Shown in pieces: positions 27,915 to 37,151 of a stretch of 64,000 nt of DNA. Under the pieces are notes generated by a model. It did no database searches. It worked only from the letters and a program-made list of their open reading frames with translations, and was not told where the DNA came from. The translations under genes and the position numbers were made by a program. Where the stretch lies: assembly GCA_905221065.1 (NCBI GenBank), contig CAJNBS010000002.1:1-64000 (forward strand), given 5' to 3'. The DNA is from a bacterium (lineage in GTDB: Bacteria > Bacillota > Bacilli > Lactobacillales > Streptococcaceae). Every line of letters starts with the position of its first letter. Positions within the stretch are counted from its first letter, which is position 1.

Positions 27915-29244
27915 ACTTTATGATCGTTACAGTCAAGAAAGTCGAGATTTACATGAAAGTCTAGTGGCTACTGGTCTTTCTCAACTTGGAGTGGTCATCG
28001 ATGCAGATGGTTTTCTGCCTGATGGTCTGGTTTCTCCTTTTACCTATTATCTAGGCTACGAGGATGGAAAACCTCTCTATTTTAACCAAGTCCCTGTTCC
28101 AGCTTTTTGGGAAATTTCAGGAAATAATCAGTCTGCTCGTATTGAGGATATGATGCAGGAGAGGGCTATCATTCATTATGCAGATGGTTTGCAGGCTCGC
28201 TTGGTCAAGCAGGTTGATTGGAAAGATTTAGAGGGTAAAGTACGTCAGGTTGACCACTATAATCGCTTTGGAGCTTGTTTTGCTACAACGACCTATAGTG
28301 CAGATGGTGAGCCGATTATGACAGTTTACCAAGATGTCAATGATCAACAAGTTTTACTTGAAAATCATGTGACGGGTGATATCTTATTGACTTTGCCAGG
28401 TCAGCCCATGCGTTACTTTGCAAATAAGGTTGAATTTATCACCTTCTTTTTGCAAGATTTAGAAATTGATACAAATCAGCTTATCTTTAATACTCTAGCG
28501 ACTCCTTTCTTGGTTTCCTTCCATCATCCAGATAAGTCTGGCTCAGATGTCTTGGTTTGGCAGGAACCTCTCTATGATGCTATTCCAGGCAATATGCAGT
28601 TGATTTTGGAGAGTGATAATGTGCGTACTAAGAAAATCATCATTCCAAATAAGGCGACTTATGAGCGCGCTTTAGAGTTGACTGACGAGAAATACCATAA
28701 TCAGTTTGTCCACTTGGGTTATCATTACCAGTTTAAACGTGATAATTTCTTAAGACGAGATGCCTTAATCTTGACCAATTCCGATCAGATTGAGCAAGTA
28801 GAAGCAATCGTAGAAGCCTTGCCTGATGTTACCTTCCGTATTGCAGCGGTGACAGAGATGTCTTCTAAACTCTTAGATATGCTTCGCTATCCTAATGTGG
28901 TTCTTTACCAGAACGCTAGTCCACAGAAGATTCAGGAGCTGTATCAATTGTCGGATATTTACTTGGATATAAACCACAGTAATGAGTTGCTACAGGCAGT
29001 GCGTCAGGCCTTTGAGCACAATCTCTTGATTCTTGGATTTAATCAGACTGTGCACAATAGACTTTATATCGCTCCTGAACATCTATTTGAAAGTAGTGAA
29101 GTTGCTGCTTTGGTTGAGACTATTAAACTGGCCCTTTCAGATGTTGAACAAATGCGTCAGGCACTTGGCAAACAAGGCCAACATGCAAATTATGTTGATT
29201 TGGTACGATATCAGGAAACCATGCAAACTGTTTTAGGAGGCTAA
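27907..29244 (+). CDS. gtfB: GtfB, substrate-binding partner of GtfA
   Basis: This 445-residue protein matches the GtfB family: an N-terminal region (about 1-280) with no catalytic GT motif and a C-terminal Rossmann-like half from about residue 283 (LILTNSDQIEQVEAIVEALP, YLDINHSNE, GFNQTVHNR). Known GtfB proteins bind the acceptor polypeptide and stabilise GtfA. The C-terminal half is the part that recurs in five other proteins of this island. AGGAGGTG precedes the ATG inside the end of gtfA. Confidence 0.93.
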   Translation: MIELYDRYSQESRDLHESLVATGLSQLGVVIDADGFLPDGLVSPFTYYLGYEDGKPLYFNQVPVPAFWEISGNNQSARIEDMMQERAIIHYADGLQARLVKQVDWKDLEGKVRQVDHYNRFGACFATTTYSADGEPIMTVYQDVNDQQVLLENHVTGDILLTLPGQPMRYFANKVEFITFFLQDLEIDTNQLIFNTLATPFLVSFHHPDKSGSDVLVWQEPLYDAIPGNMQLILESDNVRTKKIIIPNKATYERALELTDEKYHNQFVHLGYHYQFKRDNFLRRDALILTNSDQIEQVEAIVEALPDVTFRIAAVTEMSSKLLDMLRYPNVVLYQNASPQKIQELYQLSDIYLDINHSNELLQAVRQAFEHNLLILGFNQTVHNRLYIAPEHLFESSEVAALVETIKLALSDVEQMRQALGKQGQHANYVDLVRYQETMQTVLGG

Positions 29245-29245
29245 C

Positions 29246-29425
29246 ATGTCAGAGGAAGATTTATTTTACAAAGACGTTGAAGGTCGCATGGAAGAGTTGA
29301 AACAAAAACCTATCAAGAAGGAAAAAGAAACCCGAGGGGAAAAGATTAGTAAGATTTTTTCACTCTTACTGGGCTTGATGATTCTGATTGGTTTGCTCTT
29401 TACTTTGCTAGGGATTTTGAGGTAG
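29246..29425 (+). CDS. asp4: Asp4, small accessory Sec protein
   Basis: An ATG 1 nt after the gtfB stop, with TTAGGAGG directly before it, opens a 59-codon gene (MSEEDLFYKDVEGRMEELK). It has a charged cytoplasmic N-terminus and one C-terminal membrane segment (ILLGL-type, residues about 37-57), resembling SecE. In other streptococci Asp4 is part of the SecY2 translocon. Small size and exact position support the call. Confidence 0.85.
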   Translation: MSEEDLFYKDVEGRMEELKQKPIKKEKETRGEKISKIFSLLLGLMILIGLLFTLLGILR

Positions 29426-29429
29426 GCCT

Positions 29430-29654
29430 ATGATTGAAATACTGATTGTTTTAGCTATTGTCCTATCTATTACTTTGATTGTATTGGTAACCATACAACC
29501 CCGTCAAAATCAACTATTTTCAATGGATGCGACTAGTAATATTGGTAAGCCGAGTTACTGGCAGAGTAACACCTTGGTAAAGATTCTCACTTTATTGGTG
29601 AGTTTGGCTTTATTCGTTTTACTATTAACCTTTATGGTACTAACTTACAAATAA
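29430..29654 (+). CDS. asp5: Asp5, SecG-like accessory Sec protein
   Basis: This 74-residue protein has two membrane segments around a short polar loop with TIQPRQNQLFSMDATSNIGK, closely resembling SecG topology. It ends the accessory Sec run, 4 nt after asp4. Asp5 is the SecG-like subunit of the SecY2 channel. Confidence 0.85.
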   Translation: MIEILIVLAIVLSITLIVLVTIQPRQNQLFSMDATSNIGKPSYWQSNTLVKILTLLVSLALFVLLLTFMVLTYK

Positions 29655-29887
29655 AAAAATTTCACAATATATAACATATATTTTCACAGACGAGGGTCTA
29701 GATACTAATTTTATATTTGTGCAAATAATTAGTGGAGAATAAATTAGAAATTTAGATGCAATTTTAAAAAAAGTTGACTGGAGTTGAATCCATGTTTCTA
29801 TGCGAAGCAAATAGCGTCTTGAAGAGACATTATCTTATCAGGATTTCTTATTTCTGTAAGACCTTGTAATCTTGGATTATAACTCTC
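29655..29887. other. AT-rich intergenic stretch at the island edge
   Basis: I see no gene, clear terminator or promoter. It separates the accessory Sec operon from the first insertion-sequence remnant. Confidence 0.4.
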
Positions 29888-30484
29888 CTATTTTAGAAGT
29901 ACATAGTAGATGGCAACTAATAATCTGCGACAGATAGCGATGATAGCTTTTCGATGCCCCGGTCGTTTCTTGAGTTTGAGATATTTATTTCGTAATTCAG
30001 GGCGCTTCTCTGATTTAACCACGGCGTTAGCTATTTGAACAAGAAAAGGTTTGAGATAGTGACCACCTTTCGAAATACAAGTAGAAAATTGCCTTACTGC
30101 ACTTTCATTGTTGGCAGGAACTAATCCAGACCAAGAACAGAGTTTACCCTCAGTGTTAAAAACAGTCATATCAGCTCCGGTTTCAGAGATAATTCTGAGG
30201 GCAGATAGTTCCTCTTTGAAACCAGGAACGGTTTGGATTAGCTTGACATATTCTTGGTATTCTTGTCCGAGCTTCCGAATCATGGTTTCTAAATCTTCTT
30301 TACAGACGGCAAGTGCATCATAGTGTTCCTTGATGATTCTGATTTTCTCAGCTTGTTCAGGTGTCACATCCCCCTCAATAGCGATTTTCAAGTCTTGCAC
30401 CTTATCCTTCAAACTGTTCAATGTTTGGTTTCTCCTCTTGATTGTCAAGGATGCTCTGAATAATAGCCTGAGCACTTTTTTCAA
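29888..30484 (-). pseudogene. IS110-family transposase, C-terminal remnant
   Basis: The 198-residue product carries the C-terminal IS110/IS116 domain (TVPGFKEELSALRIISETGADM and CSWSGLVPANNES, abbreviated), which surrounds the catalytic serine. IS110 transposases are about 400 residues with an N-terminal RuvC-like DEDD domain. That half is missing here, and the frame begins abruptly inside a coiled region. No transposition activity is expected. Confidence 0.82.
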
Positions 30485-30782
30485 AGGGTGCTTTCTTCAC
30501 TAAATTTGAGTCTGCTTATCTCTTGACCATTCTTTCTTTTCACAAACGAGTTGTTTATTCAATTATAAGTTTACATGCTCATATCACAGTTAGTTGTGAT
30601 TGATGGAAAGAATGACACTTATAATAATGCGAGGTGGTGGCTGTACCATTCACTTATTCATCTCCATTTGATTTGTAGTAGTGATAGGTACATACATTTC
30701 TATTATAGATTAAAACAAAGAGCACAACACTTTTTTATTCTTTGTTGTGCTTTGAGTGAAACGAAAGGAATAAATTATAAAT
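30485..30782. other. Intergenic stretch between the IS110 remnant and the orphan GT2 gene
   Basis: A short frame near 30575 has no recognisable content and overlaps the next gene. AAAGGA before 30783 serves as a ribosome site for that gene. Nothing else stands out. Confidence 0.35.
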
Positions 30783-31685
30783 ATGACTGAATTGATTAGT
30801 GTTATAGTTCCTATATACAATACGGAGAAATATTTAGTAGAGTGTATTGAAAGTATTAGGGAACAAACTTATTCTAATATTGAAATTATCTTAGTAGATG
30901 ATGGTTCTACAGATGCTTCAATTGAAATCTGTGATGAATTTTCCAAAAAAGATTCTCGGGTTCGAGTATTTCATAAAGAAAATGAGGGATCAGCAGTTGC
31001 GAAAAATTTTGGGATTAAACAGTCTAAAGGAGAATATATTATTTTAGTAGATTCAGATGATATTGTCAGTGATAAAATGATTGAAGTTCTATATACTCAT
31101 ATAAAAGAGAGGAATGCAGATATAGCTATTGGTAATTATTATATTTACGACGAAAGTGACAAAAATTTTTATTTTTATGTAACAGATAAAGATTTTTCTG
31201 TAGAAGAACTGGCTATACAAGAAATTATGAATCGTCAAGCAGGTGATTGGCGATTCAATAGTTCTGCCTTTATATTACCGACATTTAAACTAATAAAAAA
31301 AGAATTATTCAAGGAAGTTCAATTTTCAAATGGTCGTCGTTTCGATGATGAAGCGACCATGCATCGATTTTATCTTTTAGCCTCTAAAATTATCTTTATA
31401 AATGATAACCTCTATCGCTATAGACAGCGTTCAGGTAGTATTATGAGGTCTAAATTTGATCTTTCTTGGGCAAGAGATTTAGTTGAAGTATTTTCCAAGA
31501 AAATATCAGATCTTGTTTTAGCTGGATTAGACATCTCAGTTATGCGCATTCGATTTGTCAATCTATTAAAAGATTATAAGCAAACTTTGGAATTCCATCA
31601 ATTAACAGATACTGAGGAATATAAAGATATTTGTTTCCGATTAAATATATTTTTTGAGGCAGAAAGAAGAAATAGTGATAGTTAA
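30783..31685 (+). CDS. Orphan GT2 glycosyltransferase inside the insertion-sequence graveyard
   Basis: This 300-residue enzyme is intact, with LISVIVPIYNTEKYL, DDGSTDAS and DSDDI, and the C-terminal YRYRQRSGS block seen in the other GT2 proteins of the island. It is cut off from them by the whole accessory Sec operon and by an IS110 remnant, and is followed by a perfect hairpin. It could be a displaced member of the glycosylation cluster or a recent arrival. No function beyond sugar transfer can be assigned. Confidence 0.8.
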   Translation: MTELISVIVPIYNTEKYLVECIESIREQTYSNIEIILVDDGSTDASIEICDEFSKKDSRVRVFHKENEGSAVAKNFGIKQSKGEYIILVDSDDIVSDKMIEVLYTHIKERNADIAIGNYYIYDESDKNFYFYVTDKDFSVEELAIQEIMNRQAGDWRFNSSAFILPTFKLIKKELFKEVQFSNGRRFDDEATMHRFYLLASKIIFINDNLYRYRQRSGSIMRSKFDLSWARDLVEVFSKKISDLVLAGLDISVMRIRFVNLLKDYKQTLEFHQLTDTEEYKDICFRLNIFFEAERRNSDS

Positions 31686-31742
31686 AATTAGAGTAGAGTG
31701 ATTATTATGTAAGCGCGTCATAATAATCACTCTACTCTAATT
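31686..31742. repeat. Perfect 24-bp inverted repeat with 9-nt loop
   Basis: Positions 31686-31709 are the exact reverse complement of 31719-31742; the loop TAAGCGCGT is at 31710-31718. It starts one base after the GT2 stop. No T run follows on either side, so it is not a standard intrinsic terminator, although the stem could still stop or protect the transcript. Confidence 0.9.
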
Positions 31743-31929
31743 CCCAAATTCCCAGTATACTAGATAAAAATAGTTATCAGCAGTAAGGTATTGTACTATG
31801 GTGATTCAACTAAGTGATTAGATCAAGTTCATATTTTTTGTTTTTAGACAGATATGAGGGAAGGGATGTACTTATTAGCCTATTTAGTTATAGTTGCTTA
31901 GTTTTAAATAAGAATATTATAATAAAGCT
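31743..31929. other. AT-rich intergenic stretch before the IS630 remnant
   Basis: I see no gene. The left end of the IS630-type element probably lies here, around 31885-31915, but its terminal repeat is too degenerate to place. Confidence 0.3.
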
Positions 31930-32647
31930 ATGGCATATAGTACAGATTTTAAACAAGGAGCATTAGATTACATCAAAGAGGGACACAGCCATGTCGAGGG
32001 AGCTAAAGTTTTTAATGTTGGCGTCAAAACTCTCTTCACGTGGGAAAAGAAAGACGTGAACAAGGACACTTAGAGCAGAAAAAGCGAGTCGGCAAAAAGT
32101 GGAAGATCCCTTTAGAGGAATTGAAATCTTTTGTAGAGGTTCATCCAGACGCTTTTTTACGGGAAATTGCGTCACATTTTGAATAGAATAAAAGATTTAC
32201 TAGTCGTATATATTGACGAAATGGGAATCGACCGCTACCTCTATCGACCTTATGCATGGGCTCCTAGAGGGGAGAAAGTCTAGGAAGAGATGTTCTGAGC
32301 GGACTTCAATTGTTGCAGGATAAGTAGACGGAGAGTTTATGGCTCCCATGATTTACAAGGAAAGTATGACGAGCGACTTCTTTGTGGAGTGGTTCAAAAC
32401 GCAGCTCTTGCCTGCTTTGAAGACACCTCATGTCATTGTCATGGACAATGCTAGTTTTCATCCTAAGCATATCTTGGATGAACTTTACATTCAAGATAAA
32501 CACTTTCTCTTACCTCTACCATCTTATTCACCAGATTTGAATCCTATTGAGCGAGCTTGGGCTATCTTGAAAAAGAAAGTGACGGATCTATTAAGGGAAG
32601 TCCCAAATATTTTCGAATGTTTGGAACGCTTTTTTAAAATTAAATGA
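31930..32647 (+). pseudogene. IS630-family transposase remnant
   Basis: The ATG at 31930 opens MAYSTDFKQGALDYI, a start typical of IS630-type helix-turn-helix domains in streptococci. The frame is lost near 32050-32070. Later pieces encode VYIDEMGIDRYLYRPYAW (first catalytic Asp), a stop at 32281, then VMDNASFH (second Asp) and SPDLNPIERAW (Glu). All DDE residues can still be traced but are scattered over broken frames with an internal deletion. Confidence 0.85.
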
Positions 32648-32662
32648 CTATAGTAGCTAATT

Positions 32663-34321
32663 GAGGCTGGGCAAAAAGTCTTTAAAATCAAAAACGCATA
32701 ATATCAGGTGTTGAAAAACCTTGAAAAAAATTTGATACTATGCGTTTTATTGAGGGAAGATTTACTTCAATTTCTCCTGAAATTGAGTTTTTACCCCAAT
32801 GTCATTAAGTTAGTGATATAACTACTTGAATAGGAGATAGGATTGAGATCATCAAAGTGATTCTCTATCGTATCTTCTATTTTTTTGCATAACAAATAAA
32901 GGTTTTTTCACCCTATTTTTTGAGATTTATATTACTCTATAGATGAAATCAACTACCGATTGAGCCTTTATCTTTCTTGGATATTTTCGATTCGGTCGAA
33001 TAATAGATAACTGTTTCTTGAGGTAGTTTTTCAACTGGAGGGAAGAAAGGGAACCGTTAAAAAACAAACGGCAGGTATAAGCCGCATCTGAGAAACACAC
33101 TTTATATCTTTGTTTTTTACGACTACTGTCGATGGCAACTTGCGAGGTTACCCAACGACAAAAGTTAAAATTTGTAAAGCGAGCAAAGATTTCTTGGAGA
33201 ATCCCTTCCTTCTTTTTGGCATGAAAATTGACCAAGCCAACACTATATTTCAGGTCACGAAAACTAGTCTCTATGCCCCATCTGCTGGCGTAGAGATTTT
33301 TTAATTCTTGGACTGAATAGTCTGTATTTGTCACTAAAGTTTCGTATTTTCCTTCTTCAACTTCTAAACGCACCATACGAAAAGGAAGCTCATAGAGTGT
33401 TACAGGATCCTGTTTTTGACTTGTTTCTGGAAGAAAATCAAAAGTAGAATTGTGTGGAATAAAATGATAGTCATTGGGACAGTCGCGATAAAGTTTTTTG
33501 AGCTGATTGGTTTGCTTTCGTGATAATGTTAGAGAAAATTTTTGATCAAAACACTCCGTATTTGGCAAGTTGAATGAGGAATGCATGGATTGTTTTCCAT
33601 CTCGAATACGGATGATATAAAGTTATCCTTTTTCTTGAAAATGAGCCATGAGATTGTAACTTTCATAGCCTCTATCCATGATAACAAGAGCTTTCTCGAA
33701 AGGGAGAAGCCTCCATCATCTGAATCAGAGCTAAGCGCTCATGTTGTGCAAGTTTGTCTTGAATAGAAACATCTCTATACACTCCAGTCGTCAAGTCGTA
33801 TAGGGCATTTATGTGTATGAGATTATAAGATTTAACATCCGTTTGGGTTTGGATAGAGGTTTCTGTATCCATGGGATTTCGAGGAATACAGATATCACTT
33901 CCATCTGCAGCGAATATCGGAAGATTGGTGTTAAGTGGAATAGGTGCTGTAAATTCTTTAAATAGGGTATAGAAAGCCTCAGATTTTATATGATAGCGTC
34001 TTTGAACAAAGGCTGAATTTGAAACTGTCAGTCTGGCATCTAGTAATTCTTTTGACAGTGATTTCCCGCCCATTCCCAGAATTGTACGAATCATGGTTTC
34101 TAGTGATAACCTTCTTTTACGAGTAAAGGCCTGTTCATCTTGTTTGACGAACTCAACTTTTTGACCAAGGATACTCTGAATACTCTTATTCAAGTGGGCT
34201 TTAATCTGTTTTATCATGGGAAATCCCTCCTTAACTATAGTTTATCACATAAAAAAGAAACCCAAATACAGAATTGTATTTGAATTTCTTAACTTAATGA
34301 CATTGGTTTTTGCCCAGCCTC
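32663..34321 (-). mobile_element. IS4-family insertion sequence (degenerate), with terminal inverted repeats
   Basis: GAGGCTGGGCAAAAA at 32663-32677 is matched in inverse at 34307-34321, bounding 1659 bp. A second inverted pair (CCAATGTCATTAAGTTA at 32796-32812 and its complement at 34290-34306) lies inside. On the right the two repeats are adjacent, but on the left they are 118 bp apart, so the left end seems to have gained extra sequence or to be a composite. Confidence 0.75.
32927..34217 (-). pseudogene. IS4-family transposase, frameshifted and with a nonsense codon
   Basis: Reading leftward, the first part (MIKQIKAHLNKSIQSILGQK ... FAADGSDICIPRN) holds the N-terminal region and first catalytic Asp (DGSD). 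The frame shifts near 33690 (FRESSCYHG instead of an expected FREKALVIMDRG), and a TAA at 33623-33625 interrupts the restored frame. The last part has YASRWGIETSFRDLK, the Y-(2)-R-(3)-E-(6)-K signature of IS4 enzymes with the catalytic Glu. The gene is inactive as given. Confidence 0.85.
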
Positions 34322-34330
34322 TTTTTATAT

Positions 34331-34632
34331 CCAGTCTTTCTCTTTTGTGGTGGATGTAAAGACAGCTCTAAATCACTTTACTGGAATGATCAAGGATTTT
34401 GGATACTTTATAAATGCTTTGAGAACAGTAAACTGACTTAGTCAAGTACAGAATAGGATGTCAAAGTTTTAATACCAGAACGAGTAGACTGGTTTATGAA
34501 GGGCTTTCGTAACTTCTCAAAGTAACTTCCACTTGTACTAGCGGTGGAAGTTAGTTTGGGAAGTTACCTATGAAGGGCTTTTCTATCACTCAAAAAATAA
34601 ATTCTTCAGAAAGTCATGCTTTCTATGTCGTT
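34331..34632 (+). pseudogene. IS66-family TnpB (orf2) remnant
   Basis: Translation from 34331 gives PVFLFCGGCKDSSKSLYWND and GFWILYK, closely matching the conserved IS66 TnpB core (FLFCG, LYW, GFWLLYKR). Further down, in shifted frames, VLIPERVDWFMKGFS and a second KGFSITQKINSS can be read. The duplication of GAAGGGCTTT and several frame changes show advanced decay. No TnpA or TnpC is nearby. Confidence 0.65.
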
Positions 34633-34660
34633 TTGTGATTTGTCTGAAGTCTTCTTTTTT

Positions 34661-34776
34661 TATACTCAATGAAAATCAAAGAGCAAACTAGGAAGCTAGC
34701 CGCAGGCTGCTCAAAACACCGTTTTGGGGTTGCAGATGAAGCTGACGTAGTTTGAAGAGATTTTCGAAGAGTATTA
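34661..34776 (-). repeat. BOX element with shortened boxA and no boxB
   Basis: It shares TATACTCAATGAAAATCAAA at one end and CGAAGAGTATTA at the other with the BOX at 3123, but lacks the GGCAAGGCGACG core and is 42 bp shorter. Its last three bases form the stop codon of the next gene on the minus strand. Confidence 0.75.
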
Positions 34777-35727
34777 CTGTCCATATTTTTGGTAAAAATC
34801 AACTTTTACTTGGATGAAGGTTTTGGCTTCGCGTAGGAGTTGAAGAAGGGTGGCACGGGTTTCAAATTCTTCTCTTGTCTTGGGTAGACTGCGGTTTCGG
34901 AAGACTTCTAGATAGCGTTCGATTTCATCTAGCAAATCAGAAGCAGGATTGGTCTGGCTCAGTTGACCTGCAATTTTTGAAAAGAGTTGGGCCAAAATCA
35001 GGCTTTCACTGGCAGCTAGGTGACAGGTGTTGATCTGCTGGGCCATGTTTCTCAGGATACGACTTTGACGCTGTCTCATCTCAAAGTAGTGGATATGGTA
35101 GTCGGTCTGGTGAAAGAGGTGGTCAGAGTGATCTAAATAGACCAGTCTGAGTGCTTCTTCCAAAAGGGTGTCCAATTCTTCCACCAGCTGTGCTCGGTTG
35201 CGTCCATCCCCTCTGGATAAATAATATTTGAAGCGCTGGAGAATATCTTTTAACTTTTCTTCTACCAATGTGTGGTAGTGCTGGATTGCTTCTTCTCGTG
35301 AAGGCATGTAGAGATTAACAAGTAAAGCAAATCCTGTACCGATTGCAAAGAGAAGGAATTCATTGACTAGAAGATCTGGAGAGGTTGACTCTTGCACCAA
35401 GAGATGGCTGACCAAAACAGTGCTTGGTGTGATGCCAATTTCCCAGCCCATCTTATAGGCTAGAGGAACGTATAGGGCCAGATAGAGGCCAAGGCTCCAG
35501 ATATGAAATCCGCTCAAGTGAAAGACCAAAACCCCAATAGCTAGAGCTAGAAGCATAGAAAAAAGACGATTGCGGGCCAGTTTTAAAGTACTTCTACGTG
35601 TATCAGATAGGCTTAAGAGGGCGATGATTCCAGCCGAGACAGCTGAGGAGAGATTGAGAAAATAAGCAAGAAGGCAGGCAAGACAGGTAGCTAAGATGAG
35701 CTTGGTCGTACGTTGGCTAATGGACAT
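34774..35727 (-). CDS. FUSC/aromatic acid exporter-type membrane protein
   Basis: The 317-residue protein has about five membrane segments in its first 150 residues and a long soluble helical C-terminus. This fits the FUSC/DUF939 family, often annotated as an aromatic acid exporter. The substrate is unknown. The stop codon falls within the BOX element, so insertion may have trimmed or replaced the original end. It is 67 nt downstream of sstT on the same strand, with a hairpin between. Confidence 0.75.
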   Translation of the reverse strand: MSISQRTTKLILATCLACLLAYFLNLSSAVSAGIIALLSLSDTRRSTLKLARNRLFSMLLALAIGVLVFHLSGFHIWSLGLYLALYVPLAYKMGWEIGITPSTVLVSHLLVQESTSPDLLVNEFLLFAIGTGFALLVNLYMPSREEAIQHYHTLVEEKLKDILQRFKYYLSRGDGRNRAQLVEELDTLLEEALRLVYLDHSDHLFHQTDYHIHYFEMRQRQSRILRNMAQQINTCHLAASESLILAQLFSKIAGQLSQTNPASDLLDEIERYLEVFRNRSLPKTREEFETRATLLQLLREAKTFIQVKVDFYQKYGQ

Positions 35728-35760
35728 AAGAATTTCCTAATAAGTTAGAATAAAATCGTA

Positions 35761-35789
35761 AAAGACAAGACCTGAGCAGGCTTGTCTTT
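35761..35789 (-). terminator. Probable terminator after sstT
   Basis: AAAGACAAG at 35761-35769 pairs with CTTGTCTTT at 35781-35789, extended by an inner CCTG/CAGG. On the minus strand it is followed by a short T run. It starts 5 nt after the sstT stop. Confidence 0.65.
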
Positions 35790-35794
35790 ATGGA

Positions 35795-37000
35795 TTATTT
35801 TTTACGGGCTGCTGCGTATTCGGCAACGGCAGTAAAGAGGACGTCTGTAGAAGAGTTGAGGGCTGTTTCACATGAGTCTTGGATGACCCCGATGACAAAT
35901 CCAACTCCGACAACTTGCATGGCAATATCGTTAGAAATACCGAAAAGGCTACAAGCAACTGGGATAAGAAGGAGGGAACCTCCGGCAATACCAGAAGCAC
36001 CACAGGCTGAGATAGCTGCTACTACACTGAGGACAAAGGCTGTGGCAAAGTCAACAGGGATTCCAAGAGTATTTACTGCAGCAAGGGTCAAAATGTTAAT
36101 GGTAATCGCTGCTCCGGCCATGTTGATAGTAGAACCGAGTGGGATAGAAACTGAATAGGTATCTGGATCCAGTCCAAGGTCGTGACAAAGTTTCATGTTG
36201 ACAGGGATGTTAGCCGCAGAACTACGAGTGAAGAAGGCTGTCACACCGCTGACACGCAAACATTTCCAAACGAGGGGATAAGGGTTTCTCTTCATAAAGA
36301 GGAAGGCAATCAATGGATTGACTACTAGGGCCACAAAGAACATAGTTGTCACCAAGAGGGCAAGCAAGATTCCGTAGTTGGCTAGGCTGCCGATTCCCTT
36401 ATCAGAGATGGTTTTGAAGACAAGACCAAGGATCCCAAATGGAGCTAGGTTGATGATCCATTCGACAATCTTAGAAGTCACATCAGCCATAGTTTTGAGC
36501 AATTCTTTACTATTTTTGCTTGCTTCTCTCATGGCAATCCCGAAAACAACTGCCCATGAGAGGATACCGATATAGTTGGCTGTGACAAGGGCATTGACTG
36601 GATTGTCAACCAATTTGAGTAAGAGGTTGCTGAGGACCTGACCAATCCCATCTGGTGGAGCAATATCGGTATTAGCGCTATTTAGGGTAATTTCAACAGG
36701 AACAATGAAACTTGCTAGTACAGCGATGAGGGCAGCGGCGAAGGTTCCTACCAAGTAAAGGAAGATAACGGTTTTCATATTGCTATCTTGTCCTTTTTGA
36801 TGTTGGGAAAGGGCATTGGCAACGAGGGCAAAGACCAGAATCGGTGCGATGGCTTTGAGGCCACCAACAAAGAGATCTCCGAGCAGACCAATTCCTGAAA
36901 TGTTAGGAAGTGTCAGTCCTAGAGTTCCTCCAATAAGCATGCCAATCAAGATACGTTTGATCAGGCTTGCCTTATTCCAAGCATGAATGATTTTTTTCAT
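35795..37000 (-). CDS. sstT: SstT, sodium-dependent serine/threonine transporter
   Basis: This 401-residue protein belongs to the dicarboxylate/amino acid:cation symporter family and matches SstT in length. It has multiple membrane spans, the serine-rich hairpin [11 protein letters not shown] and the substrate-site loop [15 protein letters not shown]. It imports serine and threonine with sodium. GGAGAT precedes the ATG, and a good sigma-A promoter lies upstream. Confidence 0.93.
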   Translation of the reverse strand: MKKIIHAWNKASLIKRILIGMLIGGTLGLTLPNISGIGLLGDLFVGGLKAIAPILVFALVANALSQHQKGQDSNMKTVIFLYLVGTFAAALIAVLASFIVPVEITLNSANTDIAPPDGIGQVLSNLLLKLVDNPVNALVTANYIGILSWAVVFGIAMREASKNSKELLKTMADVTSKIVEWIINLAPFGILGLVFKTISDKGIGSLANYGILLALLVTTMFFVALVVNPLIAFLFMKRNPYPLVWKCLRVSGVTAFFTRSSAANIPVNMKLCHDLGLDPDTYSVSIPLGSTINMAGAAITINILTLAAVNTLGIPVDFATAFVLSVVAAISACGASGIAGGSLLLIPVACSLFGISNDIAMQVVGVGFVIGVIQDSCETALNSSTDVLFTAVAEYAAARKK

Positions 37001-37030
37001 AACAATCTCCTTTGTTGTGTAATGTTTATG

Positions 37031-37059
37031 ATTATAGTATAAATATGAACTAAAATCAA
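37031..37059 (-). promoter_or_regulatory. Sigma-A promoter of sstT (TTGATT-17-TATAAT)
   Basis: On the minus strand TTGATT (37059-37054) and TATAAT (37036-37031) are separated by 17 bp, about 30 nt before the sstT start. Confidence 0.7.
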
Positions 37060-37124
37060 GAATTTTCTGTCTATTTTTGAAATTATTTTTGAATATTTAT
37101 GGAGAATGACACTTTATGAAAGTA

Positions 37125-37133
37125 TGGTATAAT
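37125..37133 (+). promoter_or_regulatory. Extended -10 promoter (TGGTATAAT) of the mscS gene
   Basis: TG at 37125-37126 and TATAAT at 37128-37133 lie 19 nt before the ATG at 37152; AAAGGAG follows as ribosome site. Confidence 0.6.
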
Positions 37134-37151
37134 AAATGAAAGGAGTTTTCT

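Noticed and set aside
30575..30790. 71-codon frame before the orphan GT2 gene
   Set aside because: Composition is random-looking, and it overlaps the GT2 start.
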